Notes under the pieces: generated by a model
Told to the model about the DNA's origin: nothing
The model's input: the letters and a program-made list of their open reading frames with translations, nothing else
Databases searched by the model: none
Position numbers and translations under genes: made by a program
Assembly (NCBI GenBank): GCA_030524585.1
Contig: JAUNGJ010000004.1
Location: 1-64,000 of the forward strand
Reading direction: 5' to 3'
Source: Eubacteriales bacterium
GTDB taxonomy: Bacteria > Bacillota > Clostridia > Lachnospirales > Lachnospiraceae
Length of the DNA stretch: 64,000 nucleotides
In this document: positions 17,194-25,866 of the stretch, piece by piece
How positions within the stretch are numbered: position 1 is the stretch's first letter
Layout of the letters: the number at the start of each line of letters is the position of its first letter

Positions 17194-18699
17194 TTAGTAG
17201 CCCAGCAGACTATAGTCCACCGCCCTGGCAGCGTCTCTTCCCTCACGGATCGCCCAGACCACCAAGGATTGACCCCGATGCATATCTCCTGCTACATACA
17301 CATTCTTTACACTGGTAGCATATTCTCCTTCCTGCGTCTGTACGTTCGTGCGGGCATTGCGTTCTACGCCGAATGCTTTGGTCACATACTCCTCACAGCC
17401 CAGGAAACCTGCCGCGATCAGCACCAGATCAACCGCCACTTCATACTCGCTTCCGGCAACCTCCGCCATCATCATGCGGCCGGTCTTTTCGTCCTTTTTA
17501 CTTTCCAGCTTTACAAGAACTGCCTTACACACATTGCCATTTTTATCCTTGATAAATTCCTTGACCGTTGTCTGATATACGCGCGGGTCCTTACCGAATG
17601 CTGCCGCTACTTCCTCCTGACCATAGTCGGTCTTTAAGACCTTCGGCCACTCCGGCCATGGATTGGATGGAAGACGCTCTTCGGGCGCCTTTAGCATCAT
17701 CTCAAGCTGCAGTACAGACTTGGCGCCATGGCGCATAGCCGTTCCGCAGCAGTCATTTCCCGTATCTCCGCCGCCAATGATCATGACACGCTTTCCCTTT
17801 GCAGAAATATAGCTTCCGGCTTTCAGATCAGACACTTTTGCCGTCCTTCCTTTCTCTGCATCCATCCAGAGAGCCTTTGTGGTAGAAGCCAGAAAATCCA
17901 CTGCAAAATAGATTCCCTTTGCATCCCTTCCTGGCACCTTGATATCCCGCGGATTCTTAGCTCCGCAGGCCAGAATGACCCGGTCATATTCTTTCAAAAG
18001 CTCCGCCGCCTTCTTATCCTTTCCAATATTACAGTTATAGACAAAGGTAACCCCCTCTGCTTCCATCACTGCAATCTTACGGTCAATGATGTGCTTCTCC
18101 AGCTTCATGTTGGGAATTCCGTAGCGCAGCAGGCCTCCTGCCCTGTCATCCCGCTCATATACAGTTACCAGATGCCCTCTTTTGTTCAGCTGGTCTGCTG
18201 CCGCCAGACCGGACGGTCCGGATCCGATTACCGCCACTTTCTTGCCGGTACGGCTCTTTGGCGGCTTTGGCGCCGCATAACCTGCCTCATATGCATTCTC
18301 AATAATCGCATACTCATTGGAGCGGGTCGCCACCGCATCTCCGTTCAGGTTGCAGGTGCAGGCCTTCTCGCACAGTGCCGGGCATACCCTGGAAGTAAAT
18401 TCCGGGAAGTTATTCGTCTTATGCAGACGTCTGTATGCCTCCTGCCAGTTCTCGTGATACACCAGATCATTCCACTCCGGAACCAGATTATTCAGCGGAC
18501 AGCCGCTTGCCATTCCGGCAATCATCACGCCGGCCTGACAGAAGGGCACGCCACAATCCATACATCTTGCTCCCTGGAGCTTCTGCTCTTCCATAGAAAG
18601 CGGCTCATGGAACTCCCGAAAGTGGCTGATCCGCTCCTTCGGAGACTCCGCTTTCTTATCCTGTCTCTCATAGTCTAAAAATCCTGTCGCTTTTCCCAT
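17194..18699 (-). CDS. gltD: Glutamate synthase [NADPH], small subunit
   Basis: A 501-residue GltD. The N-terminal domain has the conserved cysteines of the two 4Fe-4S clusters: GARCMDCGVPFCQAG, then CPLNNLVPEW, and CPALCEKACTCNLNGDAV. Next is the FAD site VAVIGSGPSGLAAADQL and the NADPH site VMIIGGGDTGNDCCGTA. It feeds electrons from NAD(P)H to the large subunit, making two glutamates from glutamine and 2-oxoglutarate. It starts 12 bases after the gltB stop with a GGAGGGG site, so the subunits are cotranscribed. Confidence 0.96.
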   Translation of the reverse strand: MGKATGFLDYERQDKKAESPKERISHFREFHEPLSMEEQKLQGARCMDCGVPFCQAGVMIAGMASGCPLNNLVPEWNDLVYHENWQEAYRRLHKTNNFPEFTSRVCPALCEKACTCNLNGDAVATRSNEYAIIENAYEAGYAAPKPPKSRTGKKVAVIGSGPSGLAAADQLNKRGHLVTVYERDDRAGGLLRYGIPNMKLEKHIIDRKIAVMEAEGVTFVYNCNIGKDKKAAELLKEYDRVILACGAKNPRDIKVPGRDAKGIYFAVDFLASTTKALWMDAEKGRTAKVSDLKAGSYISAKGKRVMIIGGGDTGNDCCGTAMRHGAKSVLQLEMMLKAPEERLPSNPWPEWPKVLKTDYGQEEVAAAFGKDPRVYQTTVKEFIKDKNGNVCKAVLVKLESKKDEKTGRMMMAEVAGSEYEVAVDLVLIAAGFLGCEEYVTKAFGVERNARTNVQTQEGEYATSVKNVYVAGDMHRGQSLVVWAIREGRDAARAVDYSLLGY

Positions 18700-18711
18700 C
18701 GTTCACCCCTC

Positions 18712-21700
18712 CTATTCCTTTCCATTCTTGATCGCATAAAATGCCTCGATCTTAGCCTGTTCGCTGCTTAAGCCCTTTTCCTCCATCTGAAGGACAAAGG
18801 TCAGCATCTTCTCATAGTCAAAGGGGATGACCTTCTTAAATTTCGGCAGATACTCATCAAAACGCGCAAGAATCTCTGTTCCTTTCTGAGATTTCGTCTG
18901 CTTTACATGATCCTGTATCATACCCTTCAGTTCCAGAATATCGTATTTTGAGGTCACGTGAACCATGTTCACCATGCCCTTATTAATCTTGCGGTACAAA
19001 GTATTATCTTCATCCAGCACATAGGCAATTCCGCCGCTCATACCTGCGGCAAAGTTCTTGCCCACCTGACCTAAAATTGCCACACGGCCTCCGGTCATAT
19101 ACTCGCAGCCATGGTCTCCCACGCCTTCTACTACCGCGGTTGCTCCCGAATTGCGGACACAGAAGCGTTCCCCGGCCACACCGTTGATGTACGCCTTTCC
19201 TCCTGTTGCTCCGTACAGCGCCACGTTTCCGATGATAATATTCTCATCGTGCCTGTAGGTAACCTCCTTCGGCGGGAATACCACCAGCTTGCCGCCGGAT
19301 AATCCTTTTCCGAAATAATCATTGCTGTCGCCAACAAGCTCCAGTGTCAGTCCCTTCGGGATAAATGCACCAAAGCTCTGTCCTCCGGCGCCCTTGCAGT
19401 GAATCACATAGGTATCCTCCGGCAGTCCTTCCGGATAACGCCTGGTAATCTCAGAACCAAAAATCGTTCCGAAGGTCCGGTCAACGTTCGATACTTCCAC
19501 GTGGATACTCTTCTTCTGCTTCTTATCCAGGGCTGCCCCCAGCTCTTTTAACAGCACTTTCTCATCCAGTGTCTTTTCAAGCTCAAAGTCATACTTCTTG
19601 GCAGGATTGAAAATCTGCTCCTTAGAGCCTGCATAGCCCTGATGCAGAATTCCGGACAAATCAAGGGTATCGGCATTTCTGGACTTCGGATTCTCCTTTA
19701 CTTTCAGAAGGTCTGTGCGTCCCACCAGCTCATCAATGGAACGTACTCCAAGCTTTGCCATATATTCTCGCAGGTTCTCTGCCATAAATCTCATAAAGTT
19801 GATCACATATTCCGGCTTTCCTTTAAATCTCTTCCTAAGCTCCGGATTCTGTGTTGCAATTCCCACCGGACAGGTATCCAGATTGCAGACTCTCATCATC
19901 ACACAGCCCATGGTAACCAGTGGCGCCGTGGCAAATCCAAATTCCTCCGCGCCCAGGATCGCTGCAATCGCAACGTCACGTCCGCTCATCAGCTTACCGT
20001 CCGTCTCCACGCGGACGCGGTCGCGAAGACCATTCTGAAGCAGCGTCTGATGTGTTTCCGCAAGTCCCAGCTCCCAGGGAAGTCCCGCATTGTGAATAGA
20101 GCTTCCCGGTGCGGCTCCTGTTCCGCCGTCGTAGCCGGAAATCAAGATCAATCCCGCTCCTGCCTTGGCAACACCAGCCGCAATCGTACCAACTCCTGCC
20201 TCAGACACCAGCTTTACCGAAATACGGGCATCCTTATTGGCGTTCTTACAATCATAAATCAGCTGGGCCAGATCCTCAATGGAATAAATATCATGATGAG
20301 GCGGCGGTGAAATCAGCCCCACTCCCGGTGTGGAGTAACGGGTTTTGGCAATCCACGGATAGACCTTTCCTGCCGGAAGGTGACCGCCTTCCCCTGGCTT
20401 TGCACCCTGCGCCATCTTAATCTGAATCTCTTTTGCGCTGACCAGATAACGGCTGGTTACACCAAATCGCCCAGAAGCCACCTGCTTGATCGCAGAGCAT
20501 CTGTCAGAATCCAGACGCTCAATTTCCTCTCCACCCTCACCGCTGTTGGACTTTCCGTGAAGGGTATTCATGGCGATGGCAAGGGTCTCGTGAGCTTCCT
20601 GGGAGATAGAACCATAGGACATGGCTCCTGTCTTGAACCGTTTCACGATCTCATCTACCGGCTCTACTTCCTCAAGCGGCACACCCTTTTCCGGGAAATT
20701 AAATTCAAACTGACCGCGCAGATTCAGCCCCTCTCCCTCTTCATTGACCAGCTCCGTATACTGTCTGAACAGCTCATAATTGCCGGTTCTGGTAGCCTGC
20801 TGCAGCATATGGATCGTCTTCGGATTGTACAGATGCTTCTCACCCTGGCTCTTACTCTTGTGCTGTCCCATGCTGTCAAGTGTCATATCTATATCATAGC
20901 CCAGAAGATCAAAGGCCTCTGAATGCATCCTGGCGTAATCCTCCGCGATCTCCTCAATACCGATTCCGCCGATACGGCTCACCGTATCGGTAAAATATTT
21001 ATCAATAAAGGACTGCTTTAATCCAATGGCTTCGAATATCTTTGCTCCCTGATAGGATTGTATCGTAGAGATGCCCATCTTGGAAGCAATCTTAACGATA
21101 CCAGAAAGAATTCCGGTAGTAAATGACTCCACTGCTGCGTAGTAATCTTTCTGGATCATGTTGTCGTCGATCAGCTGCCGGATCGTCGCATAAGCCAGAT
21201 ACGGATTGACGGCACATGCACCATAACCAAGCAGCGTCGCAAATTCATGAACCGCTTTCGGTTCTCCGGTCTCCATGATAATTCCCACAGCCGTCCTTTT
21301 TTTGGTACGTACCAGATGCTGCTGTACACCGGATACTGCAAGAAGGGACGGGATTGCCACATGGAACTCATCCACGCCCCGGTCAGAGAGGATCAGGATA
21401 TTGGCTCCGTCATTGATCGCCCGGTCTACCTGCACGAACAGATAATCCATCATGGTCTCCAGATTGGAATTCTTATAGTAAGTAGTAGGAATAACCTCTA
21501 CCTTATAGCCTTCCTGCTTCATATTCTTAATCTTGATCAGATCCGTATCAGTCAGGATCGGATTATTCACCTTCAGCATGCGGCAGTTTTCTGCACGGTC
21601 CTCCAGCAGATTGCCATCCCGGCCCAGATAAACCGCCGTGGAGGTTACAACCTTCTCACGAATCGCATCAATCGGAGGATTCGTCACCTGTGCAAACAGT

Positions 21701-23235
21701 TGTTTGAAATATCCAAACAGGGACTGTCTCTTGTCGGAGAGCACCGCCAGCGGCACATCCATACCCATAGAAGAAATGCTTTCGCCACCATTGACAGCCA
21801 TCGGCAGAATATTGGTACGCACATCTTCATAAGAATAGCCAAATGCTTTCTGAAGCCTCTGGCACTCTTCTTTTGTATAGGTCTGCACCGATTTATTCGG
21901 AATCCTCAGATCCTTCAGCTCAATCAGTTCTCCGTCCAGCCATTCTCCATAAGGCTGGCGGTCCGCGTACAGATTCTTAAGCTCCTGATCATCGATCACG
22001 CGTCCCTTTACCGTATCGACCAGAAGCATTTTACCCGGATGAAGCCGTTCTTTCATGACAATCTTCGACGGATCCTGCTTCAGCACACCCACCTCGGAAG
22101 AAAGCACCAGTGTATCATCATCCGTAATATAATACCGGGAAGGACGAAGTCCGTTGCGGTCCAGAACCGCACCCATGCAGTCTCCGTCAGAGAACAGAAT
22201 GGATGCCGGGCCGTCCCAGGGCTCCATCATGGTCGCATAATACTGATAAAAATCCTTCTGATTCTGCGGCATACTCCGGTTATTCGCCCAGGGCTCCGGA
22301 ATTGCGATCATAACTGCCAGCGGAAGCTCCATCCCGTTCATCACCATAAATTCCAGTGTGTTGTCCAGCATGGCAGAGTCAGAGCCTGAGGTATCGATGG
22401 CCGGAAGAACCTTCAGCATCTCTCCCTTTAAATACAAGGATTCCATCGTCTCTTCTCTTGCACGCATCTTATCCACATTTCCGCGAATGGTATTGATCTC
22501 CCCATTATGTACAATAAAACGGTTCGGATGCGCCCGCTCCCAGCTGGGATTTGTGTTGGTACTGAATCTGGAGTGCACAATGGCAATGGCAGACTCAAAG
22601 TCCTGATCCTGCAGATCTTCAAAAAACAGACGAAGCTGTCCTACCAGAAACATACCTTTATACACGATCGTCCTGCTGGAAAGGGAACACACATAGGTGT
22701 CATTGCTCTGCTCAAACACCTTGCGGACCACATAAAGCCTGCGGTCAAAGTCAAGTCCCTTTTCTACCGTTTTTGGACGCTTAATAAATGCCTGCTCAAT
22801 ACACGGCATACACTCCAGCGCTTTCTTTCCAAGCACCTCCGACTGGATCGGCACCCTTCTCCAGCCCAGGAATTCCATTCCCTCCTTAGTCGTAATGACC
22901 TCAAATATCTTCTTTGCCTGGTTCCGTTTCAGCTCATCCTGCGGGAAGAAAAACATTCCCACGCCGTAATCTCTTTCAGAATCCAGCTCGATTCCCAATG
23001 GCTTACAGACCTTCTTGAAAAACTTATGGGATACCTGCGTCAGGATGCCAACGCCGTCTCCAGTCTTTCCCTCTGCGTCCTTACCGGCTCTGTGTTCCAG
23101 ATTCTCCACAATTTCCAGTGCATTCTCCACTGTTTTGTGGGATTTCTTTCCTTTAATATTAACCACAGCGCCGATACCGCAGTTGTCATGTTCAAACTCC
23201 GGCCTGTAAAGACCCTGCCTCTCAAATCCACTCAT
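18712..23235 (-). CDS. gltB: Glutamate synthase [NADPH], large subunit
   Basis: A 1507-residue GltB, full length for the family. The class II glutaminase begins at Cys19 (EFEHDNCGIGAVV), which needs removal of an 18-residue propeptide. The central domain and the FMN synthase barrel follow (SGEGGEEIERL; PGEGGHLPAGKVYPWI; SGYDGGTGAAPGSS), then the 3Fe-4S cysteines in MGCVMMRVCNLDTCPVGIAT. The last 250 residues form the right-handed beta-helix with GGxxx repeats. It takes ammonia from glutamine and channels it to 2-oxoglutarate. First gene of gltB-gltD, behind a perfect promoter and a hairpin-containing leader. Confidence 0.97.
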   Translation of the reverse strand: MSGFERQGLYRPEFEHDNCGIGAVVNIKGKKSHKTVENALEIVENLEHRAGKDAEGKTGDGVGILTQVSHKFFKKVCKPLGIELDSERDYGVGMFFFPQDELKRNQAKKIFEVITTKEGMEFLGWRRVPIQSEVLGKKALECMPCIEQAFIKRPKTVEKGLDFDRRLYVVRKVFEQSNDTYVCSLSSRTIVYKGMFLVGQLRLFFEDLQDQDFESAIAIVHSRFSTNTNPSWERAHPNRFIVHNGEINTIRGNVDKMRAREETMESLYLKGEMLKVLPAIDTSGSDSAMLDNTLEFMVMNGMELPLAVMIAIPEPWANNRSMPQNQKDFYQYYATMMEPWDGPASILFSDGDCMGAVLDRNGLRPSRYYITDDDTLVLSSEVGVLKQDPSKIVMKERLHPGKMLLVDTVKGRVIDDQELKNLYADRQPYGEWLDGELIELKDLRIPNKSVQTYTKEECQRLQKAFGYSYEDVRTNILPMAVNGGESISSMGMDVPLAVLSDKRQSLFGYFKQLFAQVTNPPIDAIREKVVTSTAVYLGRDGNLLEDRAENCRMLKVNNPILTDTDLIKIKNMKQEGYKVEVIPTTYYKNSNLETMMDYLFVQVDRAINDGANILILSDRGVDEFHVAIPSLLAVSGVQQHLVRTKKRTAVGIIMETGEPKAVHEFATLLGYGACAVNPYLAYATIRQLIDDNMIQKDYYAAVESFTTGILSGIVKIASKMGISTIQSYQGAKIFEAIGLKQSFIDKYFTDTVSRIGGIGIEEIAEDYARMHSEAFDLLGYDIDMTLDSMGQHKSKSQGEKHLYNPKTIHMLQQATRTGNYELFRQYTELVNEEGEGLNLRGQFEFNFPEKGVPLEEVEPVDEIVKRFKTGAMSYGSISQEAHETLAIAMNTLHGKSNSGEGGEEIERLDSDRCSAIKQVASGRFGVTSRYLVSAKEIQIKMAQGAKPGEGGHLPAGKVYPWIAKTRYSTPGVGLISPPPHHDIYSIEDLAQLIYDCKNANKDARISVKLVSEAGVGTIAAGVAKAGAGLILISGYDGGTGAAPGSSIHNAGLPWELGLAETHQTLLQNGLRDRVRVETDGKLMSGRDVAIAAILGAEEFGFATAPLVTMGCVMMRVCNLDTCPVGIATQNPELRKRFKGKPEYVINFMRFMAENLREYMAKLGVRSIDELVGRTDLLKVKENPKSRNADTLDLSGILHQGYAGSKEQIFNPAKKYDFELEKTLDEKVLLKELGAALDKKQKKSIHVEVSNVDRTFGTIFGSEITRRYPEGLPEDTYVIHCKGAGGQSFGAFIPKGLTLELVGDSNDYFGKGLSGGKLVVFPPKEVTYRHDENIIIGNVALYGATGGKAYINGVAGERFCVRNSGATAVVEGVGDHGCEYMTGGRVAILGQVGKNFAAGMSGGIAYVLDEDNTLYRKINKGMVNMVHVTSKYDILELKGMIQDHVKQTKSQKGTEILARFDEYLPKFKKVIPFDYEKMLTFVLQMEEKGLSSEQAKIEAFYAIKNGKE

Positions 23236-23282
23236 ACATGCATTCCCCTTTCTATATCGGATTTCTATGCAGACAGAAAAAC

Positions 23283-23325
23283 AGGCGCACTAAGACTTCA
23301 CCTTTGTAAAATCTACAGCACGCCC
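23283..23325 (-). terminator. Terminator-like hairpin in the gltB leader
   Basis: On the minus strand GGGCGTGC (23318-23325) can pair with GTGCGCCT (23283-23290), with two or three G-U pairs, enclosing a smaller hairpin, and is followed by GTTTTTCTGTC. It lies within about 30-70 bases of the expected start site and ahead of gltB, so it looks like an attenuator. The stem is weaker than that of amt. Confidence 0.5.
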
Positions 23326-23351
23326 TTGTGTTGCTCATTTTATTTTTGTCT

Positions 23352-23380
23352 ATTATAGCGGAATTCCCGATGCAGGTCAA
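23352..23380 (-). promoter_or_regulatory. Strong promoter of gltBD
   Basis: TTGACC (23375-23380) and TATAAT (23352-23357) on the minus strand, spacer 17 bases. It lies about 120 bases before the gltB start codon. Confidence 0.82.
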
Positions 23381-23481
23381 TCCCAAATCATCATAAAATC
23401 AATGCAAAACGAATATCAAATATATAGAATATGCACAATCCATCCGTTTTTTTCATTTATTTTCGCTATATTTGCAGGATT

Positions 23482-24354
23482 TTAAATCTTTTCCTGCATT
23501 TTATCCCTGTATTTCAGTTTTTCTTCCATCGCCCTCAAAAACTCAAACGGAACCACAAGATCTCCGTAACCAGTGGCAAGATCCAGACCTTTCTTCAAAG
23601 CCCCGTGAAAATCACTGCCGCCAGAGCGCAGGCATCCATACTGTAATGCAATGGATTCTGTCACCTCTCTCCAGCGATCGTCAAACTCACAGTACTGAGT
23701 CTCCAGACCATCCGCCCCCATCTCAATCAGCCTGCGGCACACATCCACACAGTGCTCCGGATCTGCCGGGTCAATCTGATGGAGATGGGCAGTAAAAATC
23801 AGACCTCCGGCATTATGTACCAGTTCTATACATTCCCGAGGTGATAATACCTCCTTCTGCACATAACCGGGAGTTCCCCTGCTCAAATATCTTCGGAGAG
23901 CATCCTTCAAATCAGAAGCATACCCTCTGTCAATCAGAATCTGTGCAATATGACCTCTGGCTATCACTCTGCCCTTCCCAAGCTCCTCAAGATCGCTTCG
24001 GTCAATATTATATCCAGCCTGCTTTAATTTATCTACCATTCTGAAGTTTCGATCCCTGCGGCACTCCGCCATATCATCAAGCCGCTTCATCAGCTCTTTA
24101 TTTTTACAATCGACAAAAAGGGCGGTCATATGAACATCACACTCATCCACGCGCGTGCTTAACTCCACGCCGGGAACTACCTGTATGCCCAGCCGTTTTC
24201 CTTCCCGGACGGCTTCTTCCACTCCCGCAACCGTGTCGTGGTCAGTAACGGCAATCGCCGACAGCCCTTTTTCCTTTGCATACCGAATCAGTTCCGTCGG
24301 AGTATAGGATCCATCCGATGCAGTTGTATGTGCATGTAGGTCAATAATTCTCAT
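23482..24354 (-). CDS. PHP-domain metal-dependent phosphoesterase
   Basis: A 290-residue PHP protein of the TrpH/YciV type. The four PHP motifs are visible: DLHAHTTASDGSYTP at the N-terminus, VTDHDTVAGVEEA, PGVELSTRVDE, IFTAHLHQIDP and the C-terminal SDFHGALKKG. These histidines and aspartates bind a metal trio. Characterised relatives hydrolyse 3',5'-nucleoside bisphosphates or trim RNA 5' ends; which applies is not decided here. The reading frame goes back to 24408, but the domain begins exactly at the ATG at 24354, preceded by GAGGTGATAGAGG. Read away from the divergent ABC importer. Confidence 0.85.
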   Translation of the reverse strand: MRIIDLHAHTTASDGSYTPTELIRYAKEKGLSAIAVTDHDTVAGVEEAVREGKRLGIQVVPGVELSTRVDECDVHMTALFVDCKNKELMKRLDDMAECRRDRNFRMVDKLKQAGYNIDRSDLEELGKGRVIARGHIAQILIDRGYASDLKDALRRYLSRGTPGYVQKEVLSPRECIELVHNAGGLIFTAHLHQIDPADPEHCVDVCRRLIEMGADGLETQYCEFDDRWREVTESIALQYGCLRSGGSDFHGALKKGLDLATGYGDLVVPFEFLRAMEEKLKYRDKMQEKI

Positions 24355-24711
24355 ATCCTCTATCACCTCTTTCGAGTTAAGTGTATCCGTTTCCCAGTAT
24401 TTATGCAAGTATTTTTGCTCATATTTTTATCATTTGATAATTTCTATTCGATTGATAAATTTTGCACAAACTAAAACTCATATTTCCAACAAAAAATGTG
24501 CACTTTTGTGCAATATTATTTTTACATATTTTCATTTTACACAAATTTGAATAATATTTATCCAATTTTTTACATATTTTTGACAAATAACCCCTTTACA
24601 CTTTCTACATTTCATGTTAATCTGAGAATGTAAATAATAATTTTTGCAATCGATTTTTACATTTGCAAACATCAACACTCTTTAGAGAGCGAACTGGGAG
24701 GAGGTTCACAA
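24355..24711. promoter_or_regulatory. AT-rich divergent intergenic region with importer promoter
   Basis: This 357-base gap between the PHP gene and the importer operon holds no gene. TTTACA (24595-24600) and TAATCT (24618-24623) with a 17-base spacer may be the importer promoter; TTGACA at 24580 lies close by. TGCAC-TTTT-GTGCA (24499-24512) is an inverted repeat, and a matching half site TTGCACAAA occurs about 35 bases upstream, so a repressor site is possible. AGGAGG precedes the lipoprotein ATG by seven bases. Confidence 0.45.
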
Positions 24712-25779
24712 ATGAAACGTTTATTATCACTTTTAGTATGCTTAATGCTAACATTCGGTCTGATCGGCTGCGCATCTGACGACCAGGCGAAAACCGACAG
24801 CAGCTCGGAAGCCAACAGCGGAGATGATGCATCCGATGAGGGGCCAAGCGGACATCTTGTCATCTACACATCCGAGCCACAGGATCTGGTTACCGAGATG
24901 CTCGAAGATTTCGTATCTAAGAATCCTGGTGTGACCTATGAATTATACCGCTCCGGCACCGGTGATGTAAAGACCAAACTTTCTACCGAGCTGGACGCCG
25001 GCGGCACCGATGCCTGTATTTTATGGTTTGCCGATCTGGCCTATATGTACGATCTGGATGACGAGGGTCTCATCCTTCACTATTCTCCAGAAAGCGTTGC
25101 TTCTGTTCCGGACACCTACAAGTACAATGATGGTATGGGACATGAGGTCCGTGCAATCTATTCCGTACTGGCTTATAACACGACACAGATCGACACCGCA
25201 CCAAAGGATTGGGCAGATGTAACTACCGATGACTATACAGGTTCCTTAGCTCTTGCCAACCCGGCATATTCCGGCGGCGCAATGACTACCCTGTCCGTTC
25301 ATGTAGAGCCTGACAACGAAGGCCTTGTTGGCTGGGATTGGTATCAGGACCTGGCCGACAACGATGTTAAGATGGAACAGTCCAACGGCACCCTGTTAAC
25401 CAAGGTTGCTTCCGGTGAATATAAAGGCGCTGTCATCGTTGACTACCTGCCGCGCAATGCAAAGAACGAGGGTTCTCCTGTCGACTATGTATATCCGGAG
25501 TCCGGCTCCGTACTGATTCCTACACCGCTTTGCCTTCTGAACTCCATGCCGGAGGAAAGCGTAGAAGCTGCCAAAGCTTTTGTAGATTACATGTTTGAGA
25601 TTGAGACTCAGAAATTATTTGTAGAGCAGGGTTACGTTCCTATCATCAGCGAAGCTGCTGAGGGAAGTGACGTACCTACCATCGACGACATAAAAGTATT
25701 ACCTATGGATGTAGAATATATGCGAGAGAATTCCAGCGACATGCTGAGCAAATTCTCTGAGATGTTCGGAACACAATAG
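24712..25779 (+). CDS. ABC importer substrate-binding lipoprotein (AfuA/FbpA-like, family 1)
   Basis: A 355-residue binding protein. Signal peptide MKRLLSLLVCLMLTFGLIGC ends in a lipobox with Cys20, so it is membrane-anchored outside the cell. A Ser/Asp/Glu-rich linker follows, then the binding domain from HLVIYTSEPQDLV. The fold is that of the AfuA/FbpA group, whose members carry ferric iron, thiamine, phosphorylated sugars or 2-aminoethylphosphonate. The adjacent tyrosine pair that binds iron in FbpA is not evident, so iron should not be assumed. Operon order SBP, fused permease, ATPase, MBL hydrolase points to a phosphorylated organic substrate as an alternative. Confidence 0.85.
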   Translation: MKRLLSLLVCLMLTFGLIGCASDDQAKTDSSSEANSGDDASDEGPSGHLVIYTSEPQDLVTEMLEDFVSKNPGVTYELYRSGTGDVKTKLSTELDAGGTDACILWFADLAYMYDLDDEGLILHYSPESVASVPDTYKYNDGMGHEVRAIYSVLAYNTTQIDTAPKDWADVTTDDYTGSLALANPAYSGGAMTTLSVHVEPDNEGLVGWDWYQDLADNDVKMEQSNGTLLTKVASGEYKGAVIVDYLPRNAKNEGSPVDYVYPESGSVLIPTPLCLLNSMPEESVEAAKAFVDYMFEIETQKLFVEQGYVPIISEAAEGSDVPTIDDIKVLPMDVEYMRENSSDMLSKFSEMFGTQ

Positions 25780-25803
25780 TACATTTGTACGCCGTATTTT
25801 ATC

Positions 25804-25838
25804 AGGAGCCGTGATTCCAGCGGCTCCTGCTGTTTTTT
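25804..25838 (+). terminator. Intra-operon terminator after the binding-protein gene
   Basis: AGGAGCCG (25804-25811) pairs perfectly with CGGCTCCT (25821-25828) and is followed by GCTGTTTTTT. Placed between binding protein and permease, it probably lets most transcripts end there so that binding protein exceeds the membrane parts. Confidence 0.82.
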
Positions 25839-25866
25839 AATCTTACTTGAAAGGACGTGACACCAT

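Noticed and set aside
21247..22389. 380-codon plus-strand open frame inside gltB.
   Set aside because: Antisense shadow of a conserved enzyme; its composition (many His, Arg, Ile) is typical of such shadows.
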